Source: Oceanospirillum sp964342385 (GTDB lineage Bacteria; Pseudomonadota; Gammaproteobacteria; Pseudomonadales; Halomonadaceae). From it: a DNA stretch of 64,000 nt. The translations under genes and the position numbers were made by a program. Under the pieces are notes generated by a model, which did no database searches, was not told where the DNA came from, and saw nothing but the letters and a program-made list of their open reading frames with translations. Each line of letters begins with the position of its first letter. The first letter of the stretch is position 1. The stretch lies in assembly GCA_964342385.1 (NCBI GenBank), contig CAYFGP010000001.1, forward strand, positions 62,001 through 126,000. The letters are read 5' to 3'. Below, piece by piece: positions 62,074 through 64,000 of the stretch.

Positions 62074-62463
62074 ATGTATCCATGGTTTCTTCCCGGTTTT
62101 AACAGTTACAAATACCCATTAAGCGGCAATGTCACTCAGGCTATCTCTCCAGATACTAATTGGTTATCGCCGCAGGTGGAGTTTAACTTTGCCGGTGATC
62201 AGCAGGTAGAAAAGAAGGTCGTTGCTGAAGTTGCCAGCTACGGTAAACAGCTGGGTATGCTCTCTAAGGCAGTGTTAGAACTGGCAAATGGTGAAAAGGG
62301 CGAAGCTATTGCTAAGCTGGAAAACCTGGTTGAGCAGATCGACGAGGCTAAATATGAGCAACGCTACAAACTGGAACATAGAGTCAAAACAGATCTGAAG
62401 CAGCTTAAGCGAACAGATCCTGAGCTGCTAAAAGATATCCTGAAAGAGTGCGATCTAATCTGA
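62074..62463 (+). CDS. Conserved hypothetical protein with MYPWFLPGFN start
   Basis: 129 residues. N-terminus MYPWFLPGFNSYKYPLSGN is Trp/Pro-rich; from about residue 45 it is a charged alpha-helical stretch (VEKKVVAEVASYGKQLGMLS and onward). No signal peptide or membrane segment. I do not recognise the family. AAAGGAGTTCTCTG precedes the ATG, a strong ribosome-binding site. Confidence 0.75.
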   Translation: MYPWFLPGFNSYKYPLSGNVTQAISPDTNWLSPQVEFNFAGDQQVEKKVVAEVASYGKQLGMLSKAVLELANGEKGEAIAKLENLVEQIDEAKYEQRYKLEHRVKTDLKQLKRTDPELLKDILKECDLI

Positions 62464-62493
62464 TCAGTTAGCTTTTGAGAGGTTTTGGCTTTG

Positions 62494-62530
62494 ATAGGCT
62501 TTGACTATCAATAAAATAAATACAATCGAT
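62494..62530. promoter_or_regulatory. OxyR-type operator of ahpC
   Basis: ATAG-7-CTAT (62494-62508), then 7 bases, then ATAA-7-CGAT (62516-62530), matching the 37-bp OxyR consensus ATAGntnnnanCTAT-n7-ATAGntnnnanCTAT at 16 of 20 fixed positions, with exact spacing throughout. It sits 123 bases upstream of the ahpC start. Confidence 0.78.
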
Positions 62531-62559
62531 TTAATCTTTTTTAGGTGACTGGCTAAACT
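62531..62559 (+). promoter_or_regulatory. Candidate ahpC promoter
   Basis: TTAATC (62531-62536), 17 bases, TAAACT (62554-62559). The poor -35 box directly abuts the OxyR-type site, as expected for an activator-dependent promoter. Confidence 0.45.
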
Positions 62560-62578
62560 TATCTCGAACTCAACGAAA

Positions 62579-62604
62579 CAGGGTTGGTTAACGGACTAAC
62601 CCTG
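62579..62604 (+). other. Hairpin in the ahpC leader
   Basis: CAGGGTT and AACCCTG form a 7-bp stem with a 12-base loop in the presumed 5' UTR, about 50 bases before the ahpC start. Confidence 0.5.
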
Positions 62605-62652
62605 AAGTTAAAACAGCGAAATGCTGAACGTTAAAGAGATAGGAGCACTACC

Positions 62653-63219
62653 ATGCCACAAGCAATCAACACTGAAATCAAGCCATTTGCAGCCACCGCT
62701 TTCAAACAAGGTGAGTTCGTAGAAATCACTGAAGCCGATGTAAAAGGCAAATGGTCTGTATTCTTCTTCTACCCAGCAGACTTCACTTTTGTATGTCCAA
62801 CTGAGTTGGGCGACGTGGCAGACAAGTACGCGGAGCTGCAAGAGATGGGCGTAGAAGTGTTTTCTGTATCTACCGACACTCACTTCACTCACAAAGCATG
62901 GCACGACAGCTCTGAAACGATCGGCAAGATCAACTACTACATGGTAGGCGACCAGTCCGGCAACATCACCAACAACTTCGGTGTAATGCGTGAAGGTATG
63001 GGTCTGGCAGACCGCGCTACTTTCGTAATCGATCCAGAAGGTGTGATCCAGGCGATGGAAATCACTGCTGAAGGTATCGGCCGTGATGCAGACGATCTGC
63101 TGCGTAAGATCAAAGCGGCTCAGTACGTGGCAGCTCACCCAGGTGAAGTATGCCCGGCTAAGTGGAAAGAAGGCGAAGCGACTCTGGCTCCTTCTCTGGA
63201 TCTGGTTGGCAAAATCTAA
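62653..63219 (+). CDS. ahpC: Alkyl hydroperoxide reductase subunit C (peroxiredoxin)
   Basis: Reduces organic peroxides, hydrogen peroxide and peroxynitrite, recycled by AhpF. Peroxidatic Cys48 in PADFTFVCPTEL and resolving Cys167 in HPGEVCPAKW are present, as in typical 2-Cys AhpC. 188 residues. AGGAG 7 bases before the ATG. Strong codon bias fits high expression. ahpF follows after 335 bases; an OxyR-type site lies upstream. Confidence 0.97.
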   Translation: MPQAINTEIKPFAATAFKQGEFVEITEADVKGKWSVFFFYPADFTFVCPTELGDVADKYAELQEMGVEVFSVSTDTHFTHKAWHDSSETIGKINYYMVGDQSGNITNNFGVMREGMGLADRATFVIDPEGVIQAMEITAEGIGRDADDLLRKIKAAQYVAAHPGEVCPAKWKEGEATLAPSLDLVGKI

Positions 63220-63554
63220 ACCTGACCATCCTTGTGCTCTTGTGGAGGCCTCCCGCTGGGAGGTACTCCATAGGTAATAAGCTGGCTTCATAACTCCAGC
63301 GACGGATACGGGGTGTCTGATCCCGTCACCGATCAGGTTGTACTGATCACTTTCAATTGCCATCTCCTCTTTTGATGGCTGTTTATTTGATTACTACTGA
63401 TTTGATATCTGCTGATAGCAGGGCCTGATTCGGTTACTTCTATCAATATTCGTACTGATCAGCGTTAAGCACTGGTGCGCCTGTTTGACCCACTATCTTG
63501 AAAACTACCGGCGGTCAACCTCCAGTGATTCACCAAGCAAACAGGAGAGTTTCC
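63220..63554. other. 335-base ahpC-ahpF intergenic region
   Basis: Contains a hairpin (63243-63270: TGGAG/CTCCA outer and CCTCCC/GGGAGG inner stems) that may attenuate ahpF relative to ahpC. I see no T-run after it and no gene. Confidence 0.55.
63243..63270 (+). other. Hairpin after ahpC
   Basis: TGGAG pairs with CTCCA around an inner CCTCCC - GCT - GGGAGG stem, 24 bases after the ahpC stop. No T-run, so possible read-through control rather than a full terminator. Confidence 0.6.
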
Positions 63555-64000
63555 ATGTTAGACAATGCCATGAAACAACAGCTGCAAACTTACCTGCAGC
63601 ATCTGAAAACCCCGGTTGAGCTGATCACCGTATCCGATGACAGTGCAAAAGCAAAAGAATTAACAGCTTTGGCGGCAGATATTGCGACGCTGTCCGACAA
63701 AGTCAGCCTGGTGGATGACAACGGGCAATACGCGGATGAGCGTAAACCGACACTGATTGTGCGCTCTGTAGAAAAAGGCAGTGAGCTGCGTTTTGCCGGT
63801 ATCCCAATGGGCCATGAATTTACCTCTCTGGTACTGGCGCTACTGCACAGCGGTGGTCATCCAATGAAGCTGGATGAAGAGGTGGTTGAGCAGGTTCGTA
63901 ATCTGGACGGCAAATACAATTTTGAGACCTATATCTCTCTGAGCTGTCAGAACTGTCCGGATGTCGTACAAGCGCTGAATATGATGGCTGTGATCAATCC
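63555..64000 (+). CDS. ahpF: Alkyl hydroperoxide reductase subunit F, N-terminal part (cut by window end)
   Basis: 148 residues visible, running off the end. MLDNAMKQQLQTYLQHLKTPVELI begins the N-terminal thioredoxin-fold-like domain; the redox-active pair appears near the end in YISLSCQNCPDVVQAL (CxxC), as in AhpF. AGGAGAG lies upstream of the ATG at 63555. Flavin and NADH domains are beyond the window. Electron donor to AhpC from NADH. Confidence 0.93.
   Translation, partial: MLDNAMKQQLQTYLQHLKTPVELITVSDDSAKAKELTALAADIATLSDKVSLVDDNGQYADERKPTLIVRSVEKGSELRFAGIPMGHEFTSLVLALLHSGGHPMKLDEEVVEQVRNLDGKYNFETYISLSCQNCPDVVQALNMMAVIN

Noticed and set aside
62608..63363. 251-codon open frame on the minus strand across ahpC
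   Set aside because: Antisense shadow of ahpC; the frame follows the strong codon bias of ahpC and has no recognisable domain.
1..64000. CRISPR arrays, insertion sequences, prophage or integrase genes
   Set aside because: No regularly spaced direct repeats with spacers and no transposase, integrase or phage structural protein seen.

Overview
The window is a typical gammaproteobacterial chromosome segment, most like the marine Oceanospirillales (Amphritea/Neptuniibacter/Marinobacterium-type). The placement rests on gene order and protein similarity recalled by eye: an ftsB-ispD-ispF-truD-surE-pcm run, then eno-kdsA-pyrG, tilS-accA-dnaE-rnhB, the complete lpxB-lpxA-fabZ-lpxD-skp-bamA-rseP-dxr-cdsA-uppS-frr-pyrH-tsf-rpsB supercluster, and divergent map-glnD. 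I see no tRNA, rRNA, CRISPR array, phage or transposase.

Layout. 1-31154, all minus strand: core genes for isoprenoid precursors (ispD, ispF, dxr, uppS), lipid A and Kdo (lpxA, lpxB, lpxD, kdsA), fatty acids and phospholipid (accA, fabZ, cdsA), outer-membrane assembly (skp, bamA, rseP), nucleotides (pyrG, pyrH), DNA replication (dnaE, rnhB) and translation (rpsB, tsf, frr, tilS, truD). A DUF368 protein (predicted undecaprenyl-phosphate translocase) follows pcm. 31155-31841 is a large non-coding gap with a structured repeat. 31842-35324: map and glnD.

35459-51825 is a mixed accessory and housekeeping stretch: an NsrR-like Rrf2 repressor divergent from an MFS transporter, a DHH-family protein, a SelW-like protein, a HugZ/PPOX-like protein, an EamA transporter, DUF1653, tesA divergent from ybbA-ybbP with overlapping start codons, DUF3422, a BolA-family gene, slyX, a membrane-anchored cold-shock-domain protein, two small unknown proteins, dapE, and a HigBA/RelE-type toxin-antitoxin pair.

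52011-57305 looks like a regulated catabolic locus: a DadA-like D-amino-acid dehydrogenase, an NhaC-family transporter and an ornithine-cyclodeaminase/ketimine-reductase homologue on the minus strand, divergent from an AraC-family regulator, with three direct repeats between them. 57416-61867 is a signalling group: a histidine kinase next to a PhnD-like periplasmic binding protein, and an unusual ferredoxin / class III cyclase / flavin-like three-domain protein. 62653-64000 is ahpC and the start of ahpF; ahpC has a well-spaced OxyR-type 37-bp site upstream.

The most unusual non-gene signal is a family of about 80-nt imperfect inverted-repeat elements in intergenic DNA (31667-31747 reversed, 41080-41159, 47705-47784, with a possible decayed copy near 37426-37501). 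The copies share both ends but differ in the middle, and their terminal stem shows at least one compensatory base-pair change. The copy before map lies inside a second, perfect 13-bp inverted repeat, as if one element had inserted into another. I do not recognise this family.
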